From the NCBI RefSeq assembly GCF_003670115.1, contig NZ_QQTY01000001.1, forward strand, positions 868,001 to 932,000: a stretch of DNA of 64,000 nucleotides. The letters run 5' to 3'. This DNA comes from Natronorubrum halophilum (GTDB lineage Archaea > Halobacteriota > Halobacteria > Halobacteriales > Natrialbaceae). Shown piece after piece: positions 26,203 through 35,771 of the stretch. Below the pieces are notes generated by a model. The model saw nothing but the letters and a program-made list of their open reading frames with translations. It ran no database searches and had not been told where the DNA came from. Numbering within the stretch: position 1 is the stretch's first letter; the number at the start of each line of letters is the position of its first letter. The position numbers and the translations under genes are program-made.

Positions 26203-27552
26203 TCAGTCGTGGGTGGTCGGGTCGTGATCTCGCTCACGTTCCTGTTTCTCCCGGAGGTGTTCGACCGCGTGGAGTTCGACCACGGGGAACACTTTGGCGA
26301 CCGTGAGAAAGATCAGCGTTACCATGCCGACCGTGCCGATGATCGACGCGATCTCGATTAGGCTCGGGAAGTACGTGCCTGGCGTCGCAGCGTAGATGTC
26401 GAACGTCGGGTGTAGTAGTCCGTCGACGACGAAGAGGATCTTCTCGGTGAGGGTGGCGGTGAGGACCGCGATACCGCAGACGACGGCCCGACGCTTGGTG
26501 AACAGCGACGGTCGGATCGTCTGTGCGAAGATGTAGGCGAGCACCGCGGCGACGAGCCCGATCGCGAATAGATAGAGTGCGTTCGAGAAGTTCGCCTCCC
26601 ACACGTGGGTCAGGTCGACGGGGGCGACGAACGAGCCGGTGATCATCTGCTGAAGCTGGAGCCAGAGGAAGAGGAGACAGAAGAACCCGAGCCACAGCGT
26701 GAGCCCGCGGAAGATGTCGTCGGTGATGATGTGATCCCAGTCGTAGGCCCAGCGGAACGCGTAGGAGAGGAGGATCACGCCGCTGATCGCCGAGGTGAGC
26801 GCGATGGTGAGGAACTGCGGCCCTTGCACCGCGCCGAACCAGCCCGGCATGCTCGGAATGAGGGCGAACAGCCACGGAATCACGCCGCCGTGGAGGAGGA
26901 GCGGTGCCATGATGATGATCGCGAGCGCGAGCCACCAGACCATCCGTTGGACGATCTCGTCTTCTTTCTCCGAGTAGCCGACTGTCAACAGCTTGTAGAT
27001 GGGGCCGAAGTGATCCGGCAGTTCACCGCGTAACCTCGTGATGTCGTATCGAAGCGTGAGCGCGAGGTAGGTCGCCGTCAGCACGAAGTAGGCCGTGATG
27101 ACGGTGACGTCCCACACCAGCGGCGAGGCGTGGATCGTGATGTGGTAGTGCGTGATGATGCTCGTGACCATCCGGTCGGGTCGCCCCAGGTGGACGACGA
27201 TGTAGAAGCCGGCCGCCGACAGTCCGGCGATGGTCAGCAGTTCGGCGAGGCGCGCAACGGGCATGTACCGGTCCATTCCGAGCAATCTGACCGCCGCCGA
27301 GAGGATGATCCCGCCGTGGGCGATTCCGACCCACCAGATGAACGCCCCGATGTACAGTCCCCAGGTGACGCCGCCGCCGGACCCCCAGTCCGAGAGACCG
27401 GTCACGACCAGTCCCCGGTAGAGCTGGTAGAACCAGCCGAGCAGGAAGAGCGCGAACGCCAGTCCGGCGACGGCGACCAGTGCGAAGTACTTCGTCGACG
27501 TGTTCTGTATCGGCCGCAAGATATCGGCCTTCTGTGGCGTTTTCGTACTCAT
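26203..27552 (-). CDS. NrfD/PsrC-like membrane anchor subunit (orphan)
   Basis: A 449-aa integral membrane protein with about ten helices. Segments such as WGLYIGAFIWWVGIAHGG near residue 65 match the NrfD/PsrC quinone-interacting subunit family. Such proteins normally sit beside a 4Fe-4S subunit and a molybdopterin or cytochrome subunit. Here the neighbours are a small acidic protein and a universal stress protein, so it is an orphan in this window. The C-terminal 25 residues are highly charged and soluble. Confidence 0.88.
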   Translation of the reverse strand: MSTKTPQKADILRPIQNTSTKYFALVAVAGLAFALFLLGWFYQLYRGLVVTGLSDWGSGGGVTWGLYIGAFIWWVGIAHGGIILSAAVRLLGMDRYMPVARLAELLTIAGLSAAGFYIVVHLGRPDRMVTSIITHYHITIHASPLVWDVTVITAYFVLTATYLALTLRYDITRLRGELPDHFGPIYKLLTVGYSEKEDEIVQRMVWWLALAIIIMAPLLLHGGVIPWLFALIPSMPGWFGAVQGPQFLTIALTSAISGVILLSYAFRWAYDWDHIITDDIFRGLTLWLGFFCLLFLWLQLQQMITGSFVAPVDLTHVWEANFSNALYLFAIGLVAAVLAYIFAQTIRPSLFTKRRAVVCGIAVLTATLTEKILFVVDGLLHPTFDIYAATPGTYFPSLIEIASIIGTVGMVTLIFLTVAKVFPVVELHAVEHLREKQERERDHDPTTHD

Positions 27553-27804
27553 GTGGTAGGGGCTCCCAAGCGTACTTCAGCCATCCCCGTTATTGCACCC
27601 GTTGGCCTTGCAAGCACCGTCGTCAGACAGCGCACGCCGTTTTCGAATTCACGGTAACGGAGGTGAGCCGCGGTGAATCGGTCTCTCGGGGCGGAGCGCA
27701 CCGAGCGTCCGGCGACAGCACGCTCAGCGCTCAGCTATCGTCCGATACCACGCGCCGTGTTACCAACGCAATCACTCAAGTGCTTCCCGGACCAACGGTT
27801 TCGC

Positions 27805-28221
27805 ATGGAGTTGCTGGTCGCCCTCGACGAGTCTGAACCGGGGTGGGAGGCTCTCGAGTACGCGCTCCGAGAACACCCCGAGGACGACATCGTCGTCGTT
27901 CACGTCGTCGACTTGAGCCAGAGCGGGTACGGCGAGTTCGCACACCTCGGCACGAAGGCGATCCGCGATCGGCAGCGAGCGCATGCGGCAGAACTGTTCG
28001 ATGCGGCCCGCGAGCGCGCGGCCGAACGCGGCCGTGAACTCACCACGGAGCTGTTGGTCGGCCAGCCCGCGGCCACGATCGTCGATTACGCCGCCGAACG
28101 CGGAGTCGACCGCGTGATCGTCGGCAGCCACGGCCGGTCGGGGATCTCGAGGGTCCTGCTCGGTAGCGTCGCGGAGCGGATCGCCCGCCGAGCCCGCGTT
28201 CCCGTGACGATCGTTCGGTGA
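27805..28221 (+). CDS. universal stress protein (single UspA domain)
   Basis: A 138-aa single-domain UspA starting at ATG 27805 (MELLVALDES). The ATP-binding pattern GSHGRSGISRVLLGSVAE is intact at the C-terminus. It lies divergent from the NrfD-like gene, separated by about 250 bp. Longer upstream starts run into that non-coding region and lack acidic bias. Confidence 0.92.
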   Translation: MELLVALDESEPGWEALEYALREHPEDDIVVVHVVDLSQSGYGEFAHLGTKAIRDRQRAHAAELFDAARERAAERGRELTTELLVGQPAATIVDYAAERGVDRVIVGSHGRSGISRVLLGSVAERIARRARVPVTIVR

Positions 28222-28383
28222 GTCACTGTCTCGCAAGCAGACGGATAATCCGTCAGCTTCGCCTGGGTTCTCCCACTCGAAGCGGACGGCCACCGATCGT
28301 GTGTCAAAACCAGTATGTGTCCGGAACCCGTAACTCAATCGTGACTGAATAAACTAATGAGGGTCCGAAACAGTTTCGGCGGT

Positions 28384-29628
28384 ATGAACAACCGCTACGA
28401 TGTGGTCATCGCTGGCGCCGGCCCGGCCGGCGGTCAGTGCGCACGCGACCTCGCTACCAGGGGCTACGACGTTGTCGTGCTCGAGACCGAGTCCGAAGAG
28501 GAGTTCCCGCGCCAGAGCAACAAGTCGACTGCGGGCACGTTCCCGTCGATGATGGCGTCCTTCGGAATCCCCGACGACGTCGTGATGCAGTACACCGACA
28601 GCGTCGTTCTCGAGTCGCCGACCGACCACTACGTCCGGAAACAGCCCGGTGCCGTCCTCGAATTCGCTGACTTCAAGCGATTCCTGGTCGAAGACGGCCG
28701 AGACGACGGTGCCGAGTACCGATTCGACGCCCGCGTCACCGCGCCGATCATGGAGGACGGCGAGATCGTCGGCGTCAGATACAACGGTGACGAGGAAGTC
28801 TACGGCGAGATCGTCATCGACGCGACGGGTCCGGCCGCCCCTCTCGCGAAGAAACTCGACGTCGTCGACCTCAAGCGTGAGAACCACGCGATCGGCATCG
28901 AGTACGAGTTCGAAGGGATCGATATCGACCGACCCGGATTCGCGGACCTCCACGACGCGATGATGCTCCGACTGGACCACGAGATCGCCCCCGGCGGCTA
29001 CTCGTGGATCTTCCACACCGGCGAGGACACCGCCAAGGTCGGCCTCTGTTACATCCAGAACGAGAGTCACAGCGAGTACGCGCGCGAGGACACCTCGATC
29101 GACGACTACCTCACTCACTGGCTCGAGACGGATCCGCGCTTCGCGAACGCCGAGCGGATCGAGGGGAAACAACACCGCGGCTCGGCCCACATCCAGCCGC
29201 CGGGGAAGGTTCACACCGATCGGTTCATGGCCATCGGCGACACCGTCCCGACGGTCGATCCGCTCTGGGGAGAGGGGATCAACAAGTGCATGCAGTCGGG
29301 CCGCGTGGCGGCCGTCACAGCCGACACCTGCCTCAAACACGCCGACCACGAACCGACCGCCGAGAACCTCGAGGTGTACGACTCCCTCTGGCACCGCGAC
29401 GTCGCGCCGAACCAGCGAAAGCGGCTGCTGATGACCCAACTGCTCTATCTCGCTCCGAACGAGCGCTACGACGAACTCATGGCGGATCTCAACCGACTCG
29501 ACGACGACACGCTGGCGAAGGCGAACCGGGGGAACGTCGGTGCCATCACGGAACTACTCGGTCTCGAGGATGTACCGCTGGTCGCTCGCCTGGCGAAACA
29601 ACAACTCAAACTCAAGGGACTCCTGTAG
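28384..29628 (+). CDS. FAD-dependent geranylgeranyl-reductase-family protein
   Basis: A 414-aa flavoprotein. The N-terminal dinucleotide fold is VVIAGAGPAGGQCARDL. A second FAD motif (FMAIGDTVPTVDPLWGEGI) occurs near residue 285, as in geranylgeranyl reductases that saturate archaeal isoprenoid chains. The start used is ATG 28384; the upstream ATG 28357 adds nine unconserved-looking residues. The true substrate could be a lipid, quinone side chain or carotenoid. The gene is monocistronic as far as can be seen. Confidence 0.86.
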   Translation: MNNRYDVVIAGAGPAGGQCARDLATRGYDVVVLETESEEEFPRQSNKSTAGTFPSMMASFGIPDDVVMQYTDSVVLESPTDHYVRKQPGAVLEFADFKRFLVEDGRDDGAEYRFDARVTAPIMEDGEIVGVRYNGDEEVYGEIVIDATGPAAPLAKKLDVVDLKRENHAIGIEYEFEGIDIDRPGFADLHDAMMLRLDHEIAPGGYSWIFHTGEDTAKVGLCYIQNESHSEYAREDTSIDDYLTHWLETDPRFANAERIEGKQHRGSAHIQPPGKVHTDRFMAIGDTVPTVDPLWGEGINKCMQSGRVAAVTADTCLKHADHEPTAENLEVYDSLWHRDVAPNQRKRLLMTQLLYLAPNERYDELMADLNRLDDDTLAKANRGNVGAITELLGLEDVPLVARLAKQQLKLKGLL

Positions 29629-29758
29629 CCGGCTCCGGCCCCGGGCGACATGCCGTCTCGCTTCCGGCCCGCCGTCGCGCCGTGTCCCTCCGATCGTCGC
29701 GCTTCTGTCACGAGTACCGAACGGTTAATGATCCTCGCCTTCGAGACATGCCAATACG

Positions 29759-30793
29759 TTGACTCGCCCACCCCGTCCCACCCTCGACAGTCACGCCATC
29801 TCGAGACGCACGATGCTCGCTACCGGCGTCGCGCTCGTTTCCGCGACGGCCGGCTGTTCCGGCTTTGTCGACGACGAGGACGACGGGACGGCGGCGGATC
29901 TCGAGAGCTACGCGCCCGCCGGCACCACGTTGCTCGTCCACCTCGACATCGCTGCGGTCGCGAGCAGCGACGCCGTCGACGGTGGCGTCGACGAGACCCT
30001 CGCGGTCCTCGAACCTGCCGACCCGGAACACGTGTCCGACATCACGACGAGGTTCGAGTCGCGAACCGGGCTGGACCTCCTCGAGACGGACGACGTGTTA
30101 CTGTTCGGAGCGTCGGCTGCCGACTCGGACGACGCCGGTTCCGACGACTGGGAACACATCGACGTCATCGTCGACGGCGACTGGAACGAGGACGACATCC
30201 TCGACTCGCTCGAAGGGAATACCGGCCTCGAGTACGCGGAAACGACGTACGCGGACGAACCGGTGCTGTACGAACCTTCCGCGGACGTGGACGATCTTCC
30301 GGAACTTCCCTCGGTCGGCGATCACGGCGGCGGACGTTTCGTTATCGGCGGCGGCGAAGCCGTGCGAGCCTCGCTCGACGTCCGGTACGGGGACGCCGAC
30401 CCCGTCTCCGGACCCGTCCGCGAGGCGTACGACGACACCCGCGACGCCCAGCTATCCGTCGCTTCCGAACCGTCGGGATCCCTCGTTCCCGAGATGTACG
30501 CGTCGCGCATCGAACTGAACCTCGATATCCTCGAGGAAATCGAGGCCGTCGGTCGGAGCTACGACGTCGTCGAGGCCGGTATCGACCTCGAGGTCGACCT
30601 CCACGTCCCCGACGACCGCGACGCCGAGGACCTCGAGACGACGCTACTCGGAGCGTTCCCGTCCCTCGGCCAGTTCGACGAGGAGTTCGACGAGGCGCGC
30701 GACGACATCGGCCTCGAGCGCGACGGAGCGGTCGTAACGGTCGCCTACGTGGGCGAGGCCGACGCCGTCTTCAGCCTGCTCGATGGAGTGTGA
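29759..30793 (+). CDS. Tat lipoprotein of unknown function, linked to an ABC exporter
   Basis: A 344-aa secreted protein. The N-terminus has a Tat-type SRRTML, a hydrophobic run and Cys33 (TAGCSG). The mature part is very acidic, repetitive in strand/helix pattern and has no recognised catalytic motif. The start is a TTG at 29759: no in-frame ATG or GTG precedes the signal motif, and a TATA-like TTAATG lies about 26 nt upstream. Six bp separate its stop from the ABC permease gene, so it is the first gene of a three-gene operon. Confidence 0.8.
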   Translation: MTRPPRPTLDSHAISRRTMLATGVALVSATAGCSGFVDDEDDGTAADLESYAPAGTTLLVHLDIAAVASSDAVDGGVDETLAVLEPADPEHVSDITTRFESRTGLDLLETDDVLLFGASAADSDDAGSDDWEHIDVIVDGDWNEDDILDSLEGNTGLEYAETTYADEPVLYEPSADVDDLPELPSVGDHGGGRFVIGGGEAVRASLDVRYGDADPVSGPVREAYDDTRDAQLSVASEPSGSLVPEMYASRIELNLDILEEIEAVGRSYDVVEAGIDLEVDLHVPDDRDAEDLETTLLGAFPSLGQFDEEFDEARDDIGLERDGAVVTVAYVGEADAVFSLLDGV

Positions 30794-30799
30794 CGCCGC

Positions 30800-31864
30800 G
30801 TGGACCTGCCGGCACTGCTGCGAAAGGAGTCGATCACCGTCAGGCGAAACCTGGGGTTGATCGGCGTCCTCCTCGTCTTGCTCCCCGGCGGCATCGTCGC
30901 CGGAACCGCCGTCTTCGAGCAGACGATTCCGCGCGACGTTCCGGTCGGCGTCGTCGCCGAGGAGGGAGCGACCGCGGACGACATCGCGATCGCCGAGGCG
31001 GGCCTGACCGCGTTCGCGACGCCGGTCGAGTACGAGTCGGCGGCCGACGCGCGCGAGGGACTCCAACGCGAGGAAGTCTATCTGGTGGTTCACGTCCCGA
31101 GCGACGTGATGGACGAGGGAACCGACGCGAACGTCACGATCGTCTCGGACCACGCCTTCGTGCCGTTCCAAGAGCCGGTCAACGAGAGCGCCGGCCTCGC
31201 CGAGTCCGAGATCGATCGACTCGTGCGAGCCGACGTTACCGTCGACCACGAGCGGGTCGGCGACCCGCACACGCTCTCGGAGTTCCTCGTCCCGACCGGG
31301 CTGTTCGCGTTCGTCACGCTCTACGCGCTGGTCTACCTGCCCTATCAGGTTCGCTCCGAACGGCCGGTGCTCGATCGTCTCCAGACCGAGTCCAGACTCG
31401 AGACGGTCGTGGCGAGCAAACTGCTCTTTTACGGCATCGTGCTCGCGATCCCGGCGGTGGTCGTCGCCGCGACGGGCGCGTGGCTGGGCTACGACGTGAG
31501 CATCCTGTCACCGCTGTCGGTCGCCGTGCTCGGGCTCACCTTCGCCTACCTGGCGGCGATCGGGCTCGCGGTGCTCTTCGCGCTCGGACTCCGACAGTCG
31601 GCGCTGTTCGTCAATCTCGGACTCGCGCTGGCCGTCTTCGGCCTCTCGAGTCTCGTCTATCCGGTCGGGTTCTTCTCGCGGAGCCAGGGAACGATCTCGC
31701 GGGCGCTGCCGACGCACTACTCCGCGATCGCGATGCGAAGCTCGATGCTGCGGGACGCGCCGGCGTCCCTGTACGCCGACTACCTGCTGTGGCTGATCGC
31801 GACGACGCTCGCCTCGCTCGTCGCCCTGAAACTGGCCCTGCTCGTCTACCGGCGGAGGCGGTGA
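30800..31864 (+). CDS. ABC-2-type transporter permease
   Basis: A 354-aa membrane protein. It has one N-terminal span (about 19-40), a large external loop (about 40-165), then five or six spans, the NatB/ABC-2 export layout. Start is GTG 30800. It is followed with only 3 bp by the ATPase gene and preceded by the lipoprotein gene. The transported substrate is unknown. Confidence 0.88.
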   Translation: MDLPALLRKESITVRRNLGLIGVLLVLLPGGIVAGTAVFEQTIPRDVPVGVVAEEGATADDIAIAEAGLTAFATPVEYESAADAREGLQREEVYLVVHVPSDVMDEGTDANVTIVSDHAFVPFQEPVNESAGLAESEIDRLVRADVTVDHERVGDPHTLSEFLVPTGLFAFVTLYALVYLPYQVRSERPVLDRLQTESRLETVVASKLLFYGIVLAIPAVVVAATGAWLGYDVSILSPLSVAVLGLTFAYLAAIGLAVLFALGLRQSALFVNLGLALAVFGLSSLVYPVGFFSRSQGTISRALPTHYSAIAMRSSMLRDAPASLYADYLLWLIATTLASLVALKLALLVYRRRR

Positions 31865-31867
31865 TCC

Positions 31868-32551
31868 GTGACTGATACCGACTCCGATTCCGACGCACTC
31901 GCGCTCGTCGACGTGTCGAAACGCTACGGGGAGACGACCGCGCTCGAGGACCTCACGCTCGAGATTCGTCCGGGCACGTTTCACGGCCTGATCGGCCCGA
32001 ACGGCTCGGGGAAGACGACCCTGTTCGCGCTGCTCGCCGGACTCGCGCGTCCCTCGAGCGGACGGCTCGAACGCGCCGACGCTGCGACGACCGTCGGCTA
32101 CAGCTTTCAGGAGCCCCGGTTCTACCCCGACCTGACCGTCCGCGAGAACCTCGAGATTTTCCGGGGCTTCGCCGACGATCCGCCGCCGGCGTCGTGGGTC
32201 GAGACGCTGCTCGAGGCGCTTCGGCTCGACCCGGCGGCGGATCGGCGAGCGGCCGAACTGTCGGGCGGATTCCGCAAGAATCTCGATCTCGGGCTCGCGC
32301 TGGTCAAGCGCCCGCAGTTCCTGTTGCTCGACGAGCCCCTGGCCGACGTCGACGACTACTCCCGGCGGCGCATCCGGACCTTTCTCGAGTCCTACCAGCA
32401 AGCGGATCGGACGGTCGTCATCTCGACGCACAACGTGACCGCGTTCGCGGACTCCTTCGATCGACTCACCGTCGTCGTCGACGGCGAACTTCGGTTCGAC
32501 GGGGTACCGGAAAGCGATATCGTCGCCCAGTACCGCAGTGTACTGGAGTAA
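31868..32551 (+). CDS. ABC transporter ATP-binding protein (exporter type)
   Basis: A 227-aa ATPase. Walker A GPNGSGKT is at 43-50, signature LSGG at 131-134, Walker B FLLLDEP at 151-157 and the H-loop STH at 186-188. Start is GTG 31868, 3 bp after the permease stop. It powers the exporter encoded with it. Confidence 0.94.
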   Translation: MTDTDSDSDALALVDVSKRYGETTALEDLTLEIRPGTFHGLIGPNGSGKTTLFALLAGLARPSSGRLERADAATTVGYSFQEPRFYPDLTVRENLEIFRGFADDPPPASWVETLLEALRLDPAADRRAAELSGGFRKNLDLGLALVKRPQFLLLDEPLADVDDYSRRRIRTFLESYQQADRTVVISTHNVTAFADSFDRLTVVVDGELRFDGVPESDIVAQYRSVLE

Positions 32552-32675
32552 CGGGCGACGCGGAAAAGACGCCGACCGCGACGAATCGAACGACGGCCGC
32601 AGTTGCGGGGGATCGTCGTCCAACATATCCCCGGATGTGAACAACAGTTATGATTGTTCGGAGGGTGTTGCTCGT

Positions 32676-32846
32676 ATGGCACACGTTCCGGAACAACTGG
32701 ACCAATACGTTTGTGAAAACTGTAAGATAGTCCATGCGGGCACCTCGACCGCGACATCCGGCGGTTCCGAACCGCCCGATTCCTGCGGTGCCTGTGGCAA
32801 GGACGTGTTCGTTCAGGCCAGCGAGTGGGCCAACCGCTACGAGTGA
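32676..32846 (+). CDS. 56-aa zinc-ribbon protein
   Basis: A small protein with two CxxC knuckles (CENC and CGAC) about 29 residues apart, a zinc ribbon. Start is ATG 32676. A TATA-like TTATGATTG lies about 26 nt upstream, so a leaderless transcript is likely. Such ribbons are widespread and unassigned in haloarchaea. No operon partner. Confidence 0.85.
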   Translation: MAHVPEQLDQYVCENCKIVHAGTSTATSGGSEPPDSCGACGKDVFVQASEWANRYE

Positions 32847-32952
32847 CGGCCCACCCTCGAGAACGGTCCGTCTTCGCTCAACGGTTGCGGTAGCCGCCAG
32901 CACGGACTCGACTCGCGGCGGGGGCCGTTATCTCGAGCGTCGACCGAGTCGG

Positions 32953-34395
32953 TCAGTCGTCCGCGTCGACCGTAACCGTTCCATCGTCCGTTTCGTCGGA
33001 CTCGACCGACCCGACTTCGTCCGCCTCGGCGTCGCCGGTTTCGGCTGCCTCGGAGTCGTCGACGCGCGGGAAGTTGTCGATGGTCTCCTCGCGGAGCGCG
33101 TCCTCATTGAACTCGTACTCGTCGTCGAGGAACTCCACCACTCGATGGGTATCCTTTACGGCGTTTTTCAGACACGTCGACGCGCCCGGGGAGGGCGTGA
33201 TGTTGAAGATGATGTCGTCGCCGATAATCTTCGCCTCGCCCATGTCGAGGGACTTGTTTTTCGTGTCGACGATCTGTGGGCGCACGCCACCGTATCCCTT
33301 TGCCCGTTCGATATCCTCGAGTTCGACGCTCGGAACGACCTTCTGGACGTGCGGGAGGAACTGTCGCGGTCCGACCTCGGGGAGGTCGTAGACGAGGTTC
33401 CTGATGACGTAGGGGAGGAGGATCCGATCGGAGAGAATGTTGGCGTAACTGAGGAACGCCGCGGCGTTCAGTCCGAACACGTCGAGGAAGTCTTTCACCG
33501 TCGACATGCGGCCGCGCTCGAGCGTCGGGACGAGTTTCGCGGTCGGTCCGAACCGGGTCACGCTGGCGTCGTGGACGTCCGCATCGCCGTGGACCGCGGC
33601 GAAGGGCAGTTTCTTCATCTGGAGCGTGTACACCTTCCCATTGAGGAGATCGTCCGCGAGGAAGAAACTCCCGGCAATGGGGAGCAACACCTTGTCCTGC
33701 CCGTAGCCGAGCTCCTTCGCGATCTGGAGGCTGTGTGATCCCGCGGCGACGACGGTGGTATCACAGTCAAAGCGACCGTTGCTCGTGCCAATCGTGTACC
33801 CGTCGAGCGTCTCCGTGATATCCTCGACTTCCGTCCCGGTGTAGATGTCGACGTTCGCTTCCTCCTCGGCCTGTTCGATGAACGACTTCGTCGTTTCGCC
33901 GTAGTCGACGACGTAGCCGTCCGGCGTCTGGAGCGCGAGCATCTCCGTCTCCGGATCGCGGCCTTCCACGACCTTCGGTTCGATTTCGGCGATTTCCTCG
34001 CGGTCGATCGCCCGAAGTTTCGGGAAGAGTTCCCCGAACCCTTCCTCGGTGTAGCGGCGCTCGAGTTGGTCCACTTCCTCCTCGCCGACGCCGAGAACCA
34101 TCTTGCTACGCTTGGCGTGCATCTCTCGGTCGGCGTCGTGGTTCTCTAGATAGCCCGCCAAGAGTTCCGCGCCTTCCTTTACCTCTTCGGCCTTCTCGAG
34201 CGTGTAGTTGGTCTCGATATCTCCGAAGTGGAGGGTCTGGGAGTTGTTCGTGGAGTGGGAGTTGATCGCCGCGATCTCCGACTCCTTCTCGATCAGTGCA
34301 ATGGAGTCGATATCAGTGAACTTCGCGGTCGTGTACAACAGGGATGCGCCACTGATACCGCCACCGACGATAACGAGGTCGTATTTGCCAGACAT
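32953..34395 (-). CDS. malate:quinone-oxidoreductase-like FAD protein
   Basis: A 480-aa flavoprotein starting at ATG 34395 (MSGKYDLVIVGGG). The FAD motif GGGISGASLLY is at the N-terminus. The family-typical SHSTNNSQTLHFGD segment follows near residues 45-60. The C-terminal 45 residues are a low-complexity acidic tail. If an MQO, it would pass electrons from malate to menaquinone at the membrane face. Other 2-hydroxyacid oxidases of the same fold cannot be excluded. Confidence 0.86.
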   Translation of the reverse strand: MSGKYDLVIVGGGISGASLLYTTAKFTDIDSIALIEKESEIAAINSHSTNNSQTLHFGDIETNYTLEKAEEVKEGAELLAGYLENHDADREMHAKRSKMVLGVGEEEVDQLERRYTEEGFGELFPKLRAIDREEIAEIEPKVVEGRDPETEMLALQTPDGYVVDYGETTKSFIEQAEEEANVDIYTGTEVEDITETLDGYTIGTSNGRFDCDTTVVAAGSHSLQIAKELGYGQDKVLLPIAGSFFLADDLLNGKVYTLQMKKLPFAAVHGDADVHDASVTRFGPTAKLVPTLERGRMSTVKDFLDVFGLNAAAFLSYANILSDRILLPYVIRNLVYDLPEVGPRQFLPHVQKVVPSVELEDIERAKGYGGVRPQIVDTKNKSLDMGEAKIIGDDIIFNITPSPGASTCLKNAVKDTHRVVEFLDDEYEFNEDALREETIDNFPRVDDSEAAETGDAEADEVGSVESDETDDGTVTVDADD

Positions 34396-34902
34396 GTTTC
34401 GGGAGTAGCTATTTCCGTCACGGAACTCCACACGGATAACTCATATTCTTTGACTTGGATTTTCGTCAATTGACGGAATTAGTATCGACGACTTTCACTC
34501 CCGATTGAGAATACCGGACATGAGAGGCTCATTCGGCAGATAACCCGGGTTCACTGGCATGTAACGGAAGGCATCGATAGCACAACATCCTCGAATTGTT
34601 GAACCCCTTACATGTGACTCTCGCAAATATTACCGTGTATTGGATAATGACTCCGTATTCGTCGCAACGAATTCGTCAGTAGTCGATTTTTCGTGAGATC
34701 GATTCGATCACGCCGATAGTCCTGCGAATCCGTCGGTCGCTTCACTCCCGCCGATTGGTTCCAAACGATCCTGGCGACGCCGGTTTGAGAGCCGGAAACG
34801 GCGCTACGTCGAACCGGGAGCGGCGCTACCCCGAGCGACGGAGGTAGGAGGGTTGCATTCTCAAGTCGACGGGACTTTAGAGACGCGCCGTGGAAGGTAC
34901 AC
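34396..34902. other. intergenic region, relatively AT-rich
   Basis: About 500 bp between divergent genes, with lower GC than the flanking genes (for example CGCAAATATTACCGTGTATT near 34625). Promoters of the flavoprotein and methyltransferase must lie here. No gene or clear repeat was found. Confidence 0.45.
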
Positions 34903-35544
34903 GTGAATTCTAACGAGGTTCGACGTCAGTGGGCGACCCGGTCCGGAGAGTATTCGCCGACGTATTACGCCTACTACGGTCCCGACGAGACGAGCGAGTC
35001 GATTCGCGGAATCCTCGAGCGGTTCGTCGACCGGGACGCATCGATCCTGGAACTCGGCTGTAGTTCGGGGCGTCACCTGTCGTATCTCTCCGAACACGGG
35101 TTCGAAGACCTGACAGGGATCGAGGTCAACGGGGACGCGTTCGACGTAATGCGAGAGAGCTATCCCGATCTCGCCGCTCACGGAACGTTCTACCACGACG
35201 CGATCGAAGACGTCGTCAGGGATTTCGACAACGGACAGTTCGATGCGATTTACTCGGTTGAAACGCTCCAACACATCCACCCGGACGTCGAGTGGGTCTT
35301 CGAGGAACTGTCCCGGGTCGCGGGCGACCTCCTTATCACGGTCGAAAACGAGAGCAAGATCGAGACCGATAGCTCGCGATCGGCGGAGTTCGAAGTGAAC
35401 TACGTCAACGACGATTTTCCCCTGTACTACCGCGACTGGAACCGCGTTTTCACCGAGTTAGGATTCGACGAAATCGACGCCGAGTCGGGAAAGAGAGACA
35501 CCGTCCGAACGTTCCGCTCGAGGCGGGACTGTTCCGTCCGGTAA
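34903..35544 (+). CDS. class I SAM-dependent methyltransferase
   Basis: A 213-aa enzyme. The SAM-binding motif I is ILELGCSSGRHLSYL (near residue 48), with motif II acid in LTGIEVNGDAF. The C-terminal part has an IYSVETLQHIHP segment, the usual post-motif in small-molecule methyltransferases. Start is GTG 34903. Its substrate is unknown; the next gene is a secreted glycosidase-like protein about 230 bp below. Confidence 0.85.
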   Translation: MNSNEVRRQWATRSGEYSPTYYAYYGPDETSESIRGILERFVDRDASILELGCSSGRHLSYLSEHGFEDLTGIEVNGDAFDVMRESYPDLAAHGTFYHDAIEDVVRDFDNGQFDAIYSVETLQHIHPDVEWVFEELSRVAGDLLITVENESKIETDSSRSAEFEVNYVNDDFPLYYRDWNRVFTELGFDEIDAESGKRDTVRTFRSRRDCSVR

Positions 35545-35771
35545 CCGTACACGCGGTTGCGTACCGGCGCGAGGAGCGAGCACGAAAGTCGCGGATAACG
35601 GAGTGCGTTTTTCGAGAGTCCGTCCGCCGGCTTTGATAGTAAGCAGAGTCGCACTCGATCCGTGGGGGACCGAACGCATCGTCCATCTCCGACGTACCCA
35701 CGAGTCTGTAGGTCATAATTGTTGACTAGGCAACACTATTCCTATTCGGCTCCTAATATCGGTTACGATTG

